From Candidatus Bathyarchaeota archaeon (GTDB lineage Archaea; Thermoproteota; Bathyarchaeia; Bathyarchaeales; Bathycorpusculaceae), in the NCBI GenBank assembly GCA_937873375.1, contig CALMWK010000157.1, forward strand, positions 1 through 35,265: 35,265 nt of DNA, written 5' to 3'. How positions within the stretch are numbered: the stretch's first letter is position 1; each line of letters opens with the position of its first letter. Below the pieces are notes generated by a model. It was given only the letters and a program-made list of their open reading frames with translations. It made no database searches and was not told the origin of the DNA. Below, in pieces: positions 24,103 to 31,424 of this stretch. The position numbers and the translations under genes are program-made.

Positions 24103-24410
24103 TGTTTGGCATTAAGCGTAATCATGAAAAAATCAAGCCACTCTTAGACTGCAGTGTTAAAGAAGTAAGCCTCGCAGACATGCAGGAAGGCGAAAAAGGA
24201 ATCATAACCCACACCATCGGTGGTCTTGGTGCGATGCATAGATTAGCAGAGATGGGACTAACTCCGGGCTGTGAAGTGAAACTTCTCAGAAAAGGTTCGT
24301 TCCATGGTCCAGTGGAAATTGAGGTTCGCTGTGCATGTCTCGCGTTAGGTTACGGCTTAGCTCTAAAAGTGTTTGTGCAACCAGTGAAGGCAAACGCTAA
24401 TGAAAACTAA
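24099..24410 (+). CDS. feoA: Ferrous iron transport protein FeoA
   Basis: This 103-residue protein has an SH3-like FeoA domain (SLADMQEGEKGIITHTIGG, HRLAEMGLTPGCEVKLLRKG, then GPVEIEVRCACLALGYGLAL). FeoA helps FeoB function at the cytoplasmic face. The start at 24099 overlaps the dtxR stop by 4 bases and follows GGAGG at normal distance; the ATG immediately after it at 24102 is equally possible. Two cysteines near the end (CAC) replace the usual pattern RVRG-like segment and are a little unusual. It ends inside the first bases of feoB. Confidence 0.93.
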   Translation: MMFGIKRNHEKIKPLLDCSVKEVSLADMQEGEKGIITHTIGGLGAMHRLAEMGLTPGCEVKLLRKGSFHGPVEIEVRCACLALGYGLALKVFVQPVKANANEN

Positions 24411-26451
24411 TCCTGCTAAAACCCCCTGTGCTTGCGGGAACCAGAGCGCTACTACCCCACCAACTCAAAAGGGATTCAAACGGGCAGATGAATTAACCAT
24501 AGCTTTGGCTGGAAACGCAAACGTTGGAAAAAGCGTCATCTTCAACCAGCTCACAGGCTTAAACCAAGTCACAGGCAACTGGCCAGGCAAAACCGTAGAA
24601 CGCGCCGAAGGCACCCTGTATTTTGAAGGCAAAAACATACGCGTCGTCGACTTGCCCGGCACGTATTCGCTTTCCGCGTATTCCATGGAAGAGATTGTTT
24701 CACGGGACTATTTAGCCATCGAAAAACCCGACATTATAGTTAACGTAGTGGATGCGTCAGCGCTTGAGCGGAACCTGTACTTGACGCTGCAGCTTCTGGA
24801 GCTGGAAGTTCCTCTGGTAATCGCTTTGAATCAGATTGATTTTGCAGCGAAAAAAGGATTGAAAATCGACACCGAAAAACTCTCCAAGGCGCTGGGCGTT
24901 GAAGTTGCGCCTACAGTAGCGGTTGCGGGCACGGGCATAACCGAGCTGCTTTCCACAGTTGTGACTGAAGCGTCTAAAGAAAAGAAGAGTAGAACGGTCC
25001 AACTTGTTTACGGTAAAGAAATTGAAGAGCGGATTAACGCAGTCCAAAGTTTGGTTGTCTCCAAGTTGCCTCAACTCTGCGCCACTTACCCCGCACGGTG
25101 GATAGCCATAAAACTGCTGGAAAAAGATTCGGATATAGCTGAAAAAGCAAGCGCCATCCCTGACGGAAAGGCAGTGTTGAAGCGTGTTGAAGAGTTAATT
25201 TCTGAGTTGGAGAAAGTGCACGGCGAAAACTCACCTGTAGTGGTGGCTTCTGAGCGGTACACGTTAGCCAGCAAACTCGCCAAAGACGCCGTCGTTATTG
25301 AGGCAAAGCCGAAAATCAGCATAGAACAAACGCTAGCAACAATTACCACCCACAAAGTGTTGGGATATTTGATTTTGGCAGGTGTTGTCGCCGCCACGTT
25401 TGCAGTTATTTTTGCAGGGGGCAGCTACCTTTCAGCTTTGCTAGACCAAGGACTCATGTGGTTGTCTGCGGGCTTTAAGGGTCTGCTTACGCCAGTTTTG
25501 CCTACCGTTGCCGTGGACCTGCTTGTAAACGGGGTGCTGGGCGGGGTCGCCGCGGGCATAACCATCGCGTTACCCTACATTGTACCATTCTACGTGATTT
25601 TGGCTCTACTCGAAGACAGCGGTTACCTACCACGGGCAGCTTTTCTCATGGACAACGTCATGCACAAAATCGGTTTACACGGAAAAGCTTTCATCCCGAT
25701 GATACTGGGCTACGGCTGTACTGTTCCCGCATGCATCGGCTGCAGAATCATGGAAACCCAACGAGAGAGATTTCTGAGCGCGTTTGTGGTTGTGCTTATT
25801 CCATGTGCTGCCCGAACAGTGGTAATTCTCGGGTTAGTTGGACGATATGTAGGGTTGACTGCTGCTTTAGCGTTGTATGCTTTCGATTTGGTCCTTGTTT
25901 TCGCGTTGGGCAGAATTGCGTTCAAAGTATTACCGGGCGAGCCTGTCGGCTTAATCATGGAAATGCCCAGTTACAAGAAACCTTCCCTCAAAACTTTAGC
26001 CATCAAAACGTGGAGTCGCACCAAGGACTTCGTGTATGTGGCGTTCCCGATAATCATCGTGGGAAGTATAATCATTGAGGCGTTTGCATTGTCAGGTTTT
26101 ATGCCTTACTTTGTGGATGCAGCCAGCCCGCTTATGACTTGGTGGCTGGGACTTCCCGCAATAGCAGCTATTCCCTTGTTATTTGGGATTCTGCGCAAGG
26201 AGCTAACGCTCATCTTGTTAGCCACAACCTTAGCGTCAATTGGCTTGGGCTTGGAGTCGCTCAGTGCAGTGCAGATGATTGTCTTCGCGTTGATAGTCAT
26301 GATATATATCCCGTGTCTTGCCGCCATAGCTGCGCTCAAGAGGGAGTTTGGGTGGAAAAAAGCAATCTACATAGCGGTGATTGACATCGGTCTTGCTTTG
26401 CTTATTGGTGGACTGGCATTCAGGATTCTAAGCATTTTCCTGCCTGCGTAG
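24400..26451 (+). CDS. feoB: Ferrous iron transporter FeoB
   Basis: This 683-residue protein combines a cytoplasmic G domain with the Fe(II) permease. The G domain holds G1 GNANVGKS at residues 38-45, the G3 motif DLPGTYSL, and NQID as G4; a helical linker follows. The membrane half has the two Gate regions, the first around [21 protein letters not shown] followed by [16 protein letters not shown], and the second around [17 protein letters not shown]. Conserved cysteines are present in the first gate. Two extra cysteines lie at residues 10 and 12, before the G domain. It overlaps feoA by 11 bases. With dtxR and feoA it forms a complete Fe(II) uptake operon. Confidence 0.96.
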   Translation: MKTNPAKTPCACGNQSATTPPTQKGFKRADELTIALAGNANVGKSVIFNQLTGLNQVTGNWPGKTVERAEGTLYFEGKNIRVVDLPGTYSLSAYSMEEIVSRDYLAIEKPDIIVNVVDASALERNLYLTLQLLELEVPLVIALNQIDFAAKKGLKIDTEKLSKALGVEVAPTVAVAGTGITELLSTVVTEASKEKKSRTVQLVYGKEIEERINAVQSLVVSKLPQLCATYPARWIAIKLLEKDSDIAEKASAIPDGKAVLKRVEELISELEKVHGENSPVVVASERYTLASKLAKDAVVIEAKPKISIEQTLATITTHKVLGYLILAGVVAATFAVIFAGGSYLSALLDQGLMWLSAGFKGLLTPVLPTVAVDLLVNGVLGGVAAGITIALPYIVPFYVILALLEDSGYLPRAAFLMDNVMHKIGLHGKAFIPMILGYGCTVPACIGCRIMETQRERFLSAFVVVLIPCAARTVVILGLVGRYVGLTAALALYAFDLVLVFALGRIAFKVLPGEPVGLIMEMPSYKKPSLKTLAIKTWSRTKDFVYVAFPIIIVGSIIIEAFALSGFMPYFVDAASPLMTWWLGLPAIAAIPLLFGILRKELTLILLATTLASIGLGLESLSAVQMIVFALIVMIYIPCLAAIAALKREFGWKKAIYIAVIDIGLALLIGGLAFRILSIFLPA

Positions 26452-26463
26452 TAGAGAGTGCAG

Positions 26464-27084
26464 TTACAGCGCCTTGCCCCATTCATTCAAAAAAACAGTT
26501 TCTTTGAGTGGGCGTCTAGGCGGCGGATTTGGTTTTTCTGCAGGATAACCAATTGTGATTATTGCTTGAGGCTCAACATCGTCTGGAATCTTTAGCGCTT
26601 TCCGCACCGCAGACTTGCAGAAGATTGGCGCACAGTACCAACACGAACCCAACTGCTTCGCATGCACGGTTAGAAGCAGGTTTTGTATGGCGGCGCTTAG
26701 GCTTTGCACGGCTAAGTCATGTTCGCACCGCTGCCGCTCTTCATTGGGAAACTGTTTCACGCCGTTCATAGTTAAGCAGGCTACTACGAGTACGGGCGCA
26801 TTTGCGAACCGCTCAACTGAGGCGTCTGCGGATGCCCTGCGGCTTGCGGGGGAGTCGCCGTCTTTTTTGAGGTCAGCCAGCCACGCCTGAGCCATCGCCA
26901 CGGCTAAACTGCGCTTCGCCAACGGGTCCGCTAAAACTATGAATCTTGATGGTTGTGCGTTGTGCGCTGAAGGCGCCCACCTTGCGGCTTCGAGGATTTC
27001 TCGGAGAACTTTGTGTGGAACGGGTTGTTGCAGGTATTTTCTGGTGCTGCGCCGTTCCCTGATTGCGTCTGACAAATGGGACAT
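26464..27084 (-). CDS. Nitroreductase-family FMN protein
   Basis: This 206-residue protein is of the nitroreductase/FMN fold: IRERRSTRKYLQQPVP at the start binds the FMN phosphate, followed by ILEAARWAPSAHNAQPSRFIVL, then the helical core with SAAIQNLLLTVHAKQLGSCWY and IITIGYPAEKPNPPPRR near the end. Members reduce nitro groups, quinones, flavins or act in cofactor chemistry; the substrate is not predictable. The start is ATG 27082-27084, with only a weak ribosome site. It converges with feoB, with 12 bases between the stops, and lies 66 bases after a small zinc-ribbon gene on its own strand. Confidence 0.92.
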   Translation of the reverse strand: MSHLSDAIRERRSTRKYLQQPVPHKVLREILEAARWAPSAHNAQPSRFIVLADPLAKRSLAVAMAQAWLADLKKDGDSPASRRASADASVERFANAPVLVVACLTMNGVKQFPNEERQRCEHDLAVQSLSAAIQNLLLTVHAKQLGSCWYCAPIFCKSAVRKALKIPDDVEPQAIITIGYPAEKPNPPPRRPLKETVFLNEWGKAL

Positions 27085-27150
27085 TTGAGGTCAAGTATTC
27101 ATTTGGGGGCTTGTTCTTTTAATGGTTCGCCCTCTTCCAAAAAAGAGGTT

Positions 27151-27291
27151 TTAATCGTCGATTATTTCTATCATGGGCTTGCCGCAGCACTCAGGAGCCT
27201 TCTCCACGTTACGTTTAACGTCACCCGTACAGGAAAGCTCGTAATCCGTCCGTATTTTTTTGCCGCATTTGGTGCACTCAAAAACAGGCAA
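27151..27291 (-). CDS. 46-residue zinc-ribbon protein
   Basis: This small gene starts with TTG at 27291, 6 bases after GAGGTG. It encodes PVFECTKCGKKIRTDYE, then a single cysteine (LSCTG), and ends with PECCGKPMIEIIDD. The C-x2-C near the start and the CC-GKPM near the end are laid out like the metal site of desulforedoxin and related small zinc or iron ribbons. It lies 23 bases after the stop of the TRAM gene and is probably co-transcribed with it. The function is unknown; nucleic-acid or redox roles are both possible. Composition, ribosome site and cysteine spacing make it a real gene. Confidence 0.8.
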   Translation of the reverse strand: MPVFECTKCGKKIRTDYELSCTGDVKRNVEKAPECCGKPMIEIIDD

Positions 27292-27314
27292 TTTGGCACC
27301 TCACCTACTAAGGG

Positions 27315-27557
27315 CTAGGTGACTGGTTGGGCGTCTGCACACACGGAGTCTAACTTTATAATTTTCACTTTCACGTGGTCTTTGGGCTTTGCGCCTCTAA
27401 CGAAAATGGAGTACCCTTTGACTTTGGCTATTCCTTCCCCGTTAGGACTCATATCAACTATGTCAACTTCGTATTCTTCTCCAAGCTCAACTGGACACTC
27501 AAATCCTCGACCACGTTTATTCTTGGCGTTTCTTGGAGCTCTCTTTTTTGGACTAAT
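27315..27557 (-). CDS. TRAM-domain RNA-binding protein, start codon unusual
   Basis: The C-terminal 55 residues are a complete TRAM domain: ELGEEYEVDIVDMSPNGEG, then IAKVKGYSIFVRGAKPKDHV, then KVKIIKLDSVCADAQPV. Single TRAM proteins of archaea bind RNA and act as RNA chaperones. Upstream, the frame holds a basic tail (PKKRAPRNAKNKRGRG) typical of these proteins, but no ATG, GTG or TTG occurs before the internal Met in the domain. A TGA closes the frame two codons above an ATT at 27555-27557. A ribosome site GAGGAAG lies about 10 bases before that ATT, and an out-of-frame ATG sits between. I mark the ATT as the provisional start. It precedes the zinc-ribbon gene. Confidence 0.78.
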   Translation of the reverse strand: MSPKKRAPRNAKNKRGRGFECPVELGEEYEVDIVDMSPNGEGIAKVKGYSIFVRGAKPKDHVKVKIIKLDSVCADAQPVT

Positions 27558-27765
27558 CGGTCATCTTCCTCGCTTTCACATTAAACTATTATCTACATAC
27601 GCCACTCAAAGTGCTTAAACATTACGCATCCAAACCAACACTTCTGCTACAGTAATCAACACAAAACAAAGACGAGGGCGTTTCTGCCGCACTCACGACG
27701 CGTGTGTGCTCTCTTCACTCATGTTTGGAGACCTCTGCAGATTAGTATAAGGTTAGCCGTCATAT

Positions 27766-27783
27766 TTGGATCCTAATATCCAA
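27766..27783. repeat. Imperfect palindrome in intergenic DNA
   Basis: TTGGAT, a 6-base centre and ATCCAA, with further pairing of flanking ATAT on both sides after one bulged T. It could be a protein-binding site or a hairpin; no gene start is close enough to decide. Confidence 0.35.
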
Positions 27784-27793
27784 TATATGCAGA

Positions 27794-27811
27794 AAAAGGG
27801 GAGGGGGTAGG
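27794..27811. repeat. G-rich intergenic motif, copy 3
   Basis: Identical over 18 bases to 10850-10867: four A, GGGGAGGGGG and TAGG. Confidence 0.5.
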
Positions 27812-27886
27812 CTGGGCAAGAGGGGCTAAGACTCATAGTAAAAATTAGTCAAGTATTAGTCTACGCGTTAGTTGACTCTATTTATA

Positions 27887-27900
27887 GAGGGGGGTAGGTC
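27887..27900. repeat. G-rich intergenic motif, copy 4
   Basis: A shorter form, GAGGGGGGTAGGTC, placed directly after a TATA-like TATTTATA at 27879-27886. It lies about 75 bases before the second hairpin repeat. Confidence 0.4.
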
Positions 27901-27971
27901 ATGGCAGAGAAGGAGTGAATATTCAGCCCAATAGCATGTTGGAACTCTGAAAAACAGATGGGATAGAGAAA

Positions 27972-28000
27972 GCGTAGGGTACCTATCAGAGGTCAAAACC
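27972..28000 (-). repeat. Non-coding hairpin repeat, copy 2
   Basis: On the minus strand this reads TTGACCTCTGATAGG, TAC, CCTACG. The stem TAGG/CCTA (27975-27985) is extended by a G-T pair, so base changes relative to copy 1 at 14440-14475 keep the pairing and change the loop. No open reading frame explains it. Confidence 0.4.
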
Positions 28001-28095
28001 ACTTTCAGCAATCAACAGCAACCAGCCACAACAAACAGCAATTAACGGTAACCAAAGTGCAAAACAAAGACGACAAAAACAAACTTTAACTGGCT

Positions 28096-28127
28096 AAAGA
28101 TAAAAAAAATTAAAAAAAGGATAAAAC
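28096..28127 (-). terminator. U-rich terminator of the SSB gene
   Basis: Read on the minus strand, this stretch just after the SSB stop is TTTTATCC followed by T7, AA, T8 and ATCTTT. It is a strong U-tract terminator of the kind used by archaeal RNA polymerase and aCPSF1. Confidence 0.6.
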
Positions 28128-28137
28128 GTGTGGGGAA

Positions 28138-28701
28138 TTAATATCTACGGTCTCTTCCGCCGCCGTAGCCGCCGCCACCACGTCGGTCTCTTCCGCCGCC
28201 GTAGCCGCCGCTGCCGCCGCCACCGTAGCCACCGCCACCGCGTCTGCCGCCGTAGCCACCGCCACCACCGAATCCGCCGCCGCCTCTTCGGAATGGACGT
28301 CTTTCCTGCTCGTAGGTCTTGCTGGAAACGTTGTTCTCGGTGTTCACTTCGCCTTCTAGTGGGGTCGCTGCTGGTTCAAGTTTACCGTATTTGCCTATGT
28401 TCAGGCGCATGTTGCCCTTGAACAGTGTCACGTAGCCGTTTTCAACGCGGAGAGTATCTCCGTCATTTACTTTCTCAATGTTGTCGTCCCATAGGGTCAG
28501 GTAGACTACGCCTGTTTCGTCGCCGACTAATGCGTCGCAGACTTTGTGGGCTGATCCGTCTCTACCCATGGGTATTTCTCTAATTTCGCTTTTGGAGACA
28601 ACTTTTGCGGTGACGTTAACTGCTCTGGATTGGGGCGTTAACTCGCCGACTTTGGCTTCTACTGGTTGCTTTTTGTTTTCGAAAAATCCTTCGACTGCCA
28701 A
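28138..28701 (-). CDS. Single OB-fold ssDNA-binding protein (RPA/SSB-like) with Gly/Arg tail
   Basis: This 187-residue protein has one OB fold (about residues 12-112: VGELTPQSRAVNVTAKVVSK, DALVGDETGVVYLTLWDDN, GDTLRVENGYVTLFKGNMRL), as in the small archaeal SSB proteins, a short acidic spacer, and a tail from about 138 made almost only of Gly, Tyr, Arg and Asp. The end of the tail is a duplicated 12-residue unit, GGGGYGGGRDRR, matched at DNA level by a 36-base tandem repeat. The tail may bind nucleic acid or self-associate. The start is a TTG at 28701 behind AGGTTGA. It covers ssDNA in replication and repair, and has a strong T-rich terminator. Confidence 0.88.
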   Translation of the reverse strand: MAVEGFFENKKQPVEAKVGELTPQSRAVNVTAKVVSKSEIREIPMGRDGSAHKVCDALVGDETGVVYLTLWDDNIEKVNDGDTLRVENGYVTLFKGNMRLNIGKYGKLEPAATPLEGEVNTENNVSSKTYEQERRPFRRGGGGFGGGGGYGGRRGGGGYGGGGSGGYGGGRDRRGGGGYGGGRDRRY

Positions 28702-28778
28702 TCTAATTCAACCTTTATGCATTTAGTTATGCACAAGTAGAATATCAGCGGTTCTTAAGGTTTGCGGTTAATATTTGA

Positions 28779-28812
28779 GCCGACTGTATCGGCTTGAGAG
28801 CTACAATAGTCG
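28779..28812. promoter_or_regulatory. Inverted repeats upstream of the cyclotransferase promoter
   Basis: GCCGA-CTGTA-TCGGC at 28779-28793, with an overlapping pair CCGACT/AGTCGG ending at 28812. They lie between the divergent SSB and glutamine cyclotransferase genes and about 25 bases upstream of the TATA box of the latter, where an activator or repressor could bind. Confidence 0.3.
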
Positions 28813-28838
28813 GAAAACATCCTGATTAAGGGTGTAGC

Positions 28839-28847
28839 CTATAAATG
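28839..28847 (+). promoter_or_regulatory. TATA box, leaderless promoter of the cyclotransferase gene
   Basis: CTATAAATG centred 27 bases before the ATG at 28870, which predicts transcription starting at the start codon. Confidence 0.55.
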
Positions 28848-28869
28848 AGAAACTAATACATGACACTTT

Positions 28870-29679
28870 ATGAAGCAGTGGCACATAGTCGGCGCATTAG
28901 TCATCATTGCAGCACTCCTGCTCACGACGACAGCCTTAACTTTGTTTGGCACAAATGACCAACCATCTCCACCAGCCACCACGCCACAACACTACACATA
29001 TACCGTCGTCCACACGTACCCACATAACGAAAACGCCTTCACCGAAGGCTTAGTTTACGCAAACGGCTTCTTTTATGAAAGCACTGGATTAGAAAGCATC
29101 TCTACACTACGGAAAGTAGACTTAGAAACTGGCAACACGCTTCAGATGATTACTTTGCCTCGTGAGTTTTTCGGCGAAGGCATAACCATAGTCAACGACA
29201 CCATTGTACAGTTGACGTGGCTTTCACAGCATGGATTTGTTTATGACAGGGAAACGCTAAGTTTGCAACGGAATTTCACTTATACCACGGAAGGCTGGGG
29301 CATAACCTTCAATGGCACCTGCTTAATCATGAGCGATGGCACAGACAACCTCTACTTCCTTAACCCCGTAACCTACCAGAACATTGGGCACATCAAGGTG
29401 CACGACGGCAACGTTTCCGTGGTTAACCTGAACGAGCTTGAATACGTGAACGGTGACGTTTACGCAAACATTTGGCATCAACAGAAAATCGCGGTAATTG
29501 ACCCAGAAACGGGACAAGTTAAAGCTTGGATAGACCTCACTGGACTGGAAAACTCAACGGCACTGAACAGCGAAAGCGTGCTTAACGGCATTGCCTACGA
29601 CGCAGAAAACAATAAGCTCTTTGTGACGGGAAAGAATTGGCCACACCTTTACGAAATCAAACTGGTCCCAGTCACTTAG
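28870..29679 (+). CDS. Glutaminyl-peptide cyclotransferase (plant/bacterial type), membrane-anchored
   Basis: This 269-residue protein has an N-terminal membrane anchor or signal (about residues 7-28) and a beta-propeller of the glutamine cyclotransferase family: VVHTYPHNENAFTEGLVY, FYESTGL, GEGITIVNDTIVQLTW, LNELEYVNGDVYANIWHQQ, and the closing VLNGIAYDAENNKLFVTGKNWPHLYEI. The enzyme converts N-terminal Gln of peptides to pyroglutamate and would act outside the cell. Asn-x-Thr/Ser sites are frequent, fitting a surface-exposed archaeal protein. It starts at ATG 28870 with a leaderless promoter. It converges on the VWA gene with only 5 bases between the stops. Confidence 0.92.
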   Translation: MKQWHIVGALVIIAALLLTTTALTLFGTNDQPSPPATTPQHYTYTVVHTYPHNENAFTEGLVYANGFFYESTGLESISTLRKVDLETGNTLQMITLPREFFGEGITIVNDTIVQLTWLSQHGFVYDRETLSLQRNFTYTTEGWGITFNGTCLIMSDGTDNLYFLNPVTYQNIGHIKVHDGNVSVVNLNELEYVNGDVYANIWHQQKIAVIDPETGQVKAWIDLTGLENSTALNSESVLNGIAYDAENNKLFVTGKNWPHLYEIKLVPVT

Positions 29680-29684
29680 AGTTT

Positions 29685-31403
29685 TTAGGTTTCCAGCGCC
29701 TTTTGTGAAGCATTTATGTATACATTAGCGAACTTGCTCGTCAAGTCCTTCTGCGTATAAACGGAGGTGCTCAGTCTAAAGAAGTTGCTCATTCGGTTTG
29801 TTTCTACGCCTATCCCGATAACTATGACGCCCTTTTTTAGGAGTTCATCAACGCTTTCCTTCAACGCAATAGGCATGTTCACGTAGCCATAAGGCCAACC
29901 GTCAGAAATCACAATCAAAACCCGTTGCTCCTCAAACCGTTTCGCCAGCATCTTGCCCGCTATTTGCACCGCATCGGGGATGTAGGTTAAGCCTTCAAAT
30001 CTGAGTCCACCTATTCTGGCGCGTACCTTCTGCGAGTAAGACTCTGACGCATCCTTAAGAACGTATAAGCGGTCGCTGAAGGCGAAAAAAGTCCATGAAC
30101 TAGAATCCGTCATCAACTCCTTCGCAGCCTCCGCCACCGCGATAGCTAAAGCTCTTCCATATTCGCCGCGTACCTGCATACTACTACTCACATCAAAAAG
30201 TATTGACCACGCAAAACTCTGCTTAAGATACTCATCCAAACTGAAGACATCGGTGGCGGGCTTGTTGCTTGCCATAGCCTGAATAACTTCAGACAAATCC
30301 AATATGCCCATCTCTTGCCGAGTGTTTTCATCATAAAGGTCTAACGCTTCACGCAAAGCATCAAGTAACCTTCGGCTGGCGCCCTGCACGGAAAGTCTTG
30401 CCCTAAGGTACTGCGTATAATCGTCTTCAGGAAAAGAAACTGACTTGAGCCTAGTCCAACCGATAAGGGGCGTGATTTTAGAGAGCATTTTTTCTTGGCG
30501 CTCTTTTTGCTGCTGGTCAGAATTAAACGCCTGCAACGCTTCAGCCTCCTGCTCAGGTCGCCAACACTGCTCTATGTTGTCCACTGCAGGAACAGAACCA
30601 CCCAAAGCTTCCAGAGACTGCACGAATAAACCTTCAACATCAGAAGCCAGTGACCTGTCTACTTCAGTGTAGATACTGCAACTACCTATCTTCTCTGTAT
30701 GAGGAAGCGACGGCGTCTCCATGAAAGGCCCAAAAGGTTCAAGCGTGTGCCGTATGCTTTCGACTTTCTGAGCTAACAGTTCTACGAAGTTTATTTGTTC
30801 ACCTGCCAGCGAACCCAAGAAGGTCTCCCTAAGTGCGGTCAACTCCTGAAACACCGTGTTTACTCCCTGTTCTTCTTCGGGGGTGAGTGAACCTTTGAAT
30901 TCGCCTATGTTGATTTTTGAGAGAATTGCAGTCATTACTTTGGTTGCGGGAGCAAAAATTCTGTTTGTGGGCTTAATTTTTTGGTAGGCTAATGCGTTTG
31001 CGTATGCTATGTCTATGAACCTGTCTGGGTACCAAGCTTGCAGGTAGGCGTTAACGTAGGTATCTCGGAAGAGAGATTTTGCGAACGCATCAACAAATGA
31101 ATCTGACGCTTTGGGGGCGATTTGGTCGTTGGGCAATGGCACCAGCGTGTGCGTGGTTAAATGCATAACTGAGGCTCTAAAAAGGCGCCCCACTTTGGAT
31201 TTTCCTGTTTTGTCTGAAGAAAACTTGTGCCCAAGATATTGGATTTGCTTGTTTTCTAAGAATTGAACTTTGGGCAGTTTAATGGTGAACCCTTGGCTGT
31301 CCTGCTCTAGTGTGGGCTGGTCCCCAGTGGGGTTTAGCAGGATTTTCACTTTTTCTTTGTCTTTCTGAAAAGAAAGTGTTCGAGCATAATCCAGAAATCC
31401 CAT
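29685..31403 (-). CDS. VWA-domain protein paired with a MoxR-type ATPase
   Basis: This 572-residue protein ends with a von Willebrand A domain (about residues 390-570) with an intact metal-ion site: DVSSSMQVRG, the mid-domain Thr, and VISDGWP. The first 390 residues are mostly helical and match no family that I can name; this layout resembles NorD, CbbO and CoxE-type proteins that work with AAA+ partners to insert metals or remodel enzymes. It lies 21 bases after the ATPase stop on the same strand, so the two form an operon. No client enzyme gene is nearby. No signal peptide or membrane span is seen, so it acts in the cytosol. Start is ATG 31403. Confidence 0.85.
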   Translation of the reverse strand: MGFLDYARTLSFQKDKEKVKILLNPTGDQPTLEQDSQGFTIKLPKVQFLENKQIQYLGHKFSSDKTGKSKVGRLFRASVMHLTTHTLVPLPNDQIAPKASDSFVDAFAKSLFRDTYVNAYLQAWYPDRFIDIAYANALAYQKIKPTNRIFAPATKVMTAILSKINIGEFKGSLTPEEEQGVNTVFQELTALRETFLGSLAGEQINFVELLAQKVESIRHTLEPFGPFMETPSLPHTEKIGSCSIYTEVDRSLASDVEGLFVQSLEALGGSVPAVDNIEQCWRPEQEAEALQAFNSDQQQKERQEKMLSKITPLIGWTRLKSVSFPEDDYTQYLRARLSVQGASRRLLDALREALDLYDENTRQEMGILDLSEVIQAMASNKPATDVFSLDEYLKQSFAWSILFDVSSSMQVRGEYGRALAIAVAEAAKELMTDSSSWTFFAFSDRLYVLKDASESYSQKVRARIGGLRFEGLTYIPDAVQIAGKMLAKRFEEQRVLIVISDGWPYGYVNMPIALKESVDELLKKGVIVIGIGVETNRMSNFFRLSTSVYTQKDLTSKFANVYINASQKALET

Positions 31404-31424
31404 CGCGCGCCCTTCAATTGGCTC

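Larger units (their letters stand above)
27558..28095. other. Non-coding interval between TRAM and SSB genes
   Basis: Over 500 bases with no convincing protein gene. It contains an imperfect palindrome (TTGGAT/ATCCAA, 27766-27783), two G-rich motifs, an AGTCAA/TTGACT inverted repeat (27847-27877) next to a TATA-like TATTTATA at 27879-27886, and the second hairpin repeat. The right part, 28000-28095, is A-rich and simple. Small RNAs are possible. Confidence 0.5.

Noticed and set aside
27319-27618. 99-codon plus-strand frame
   Set aside because: It is the antisense of the TRAM-domain gene, whose conserved residues are on the minus strand.
28148-28270. Repetitive CCGCCG-rich DNA resembling a repeat array
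   Set aside because: The repeats code the Gly-rich tail; there are no unique spacers, so it is not a CRISPR array.
28128-28421. Arg/His-rich plus-strand frame
   Set aside because: It is the antisense of the Gly/Arg tail of the SSB gene.
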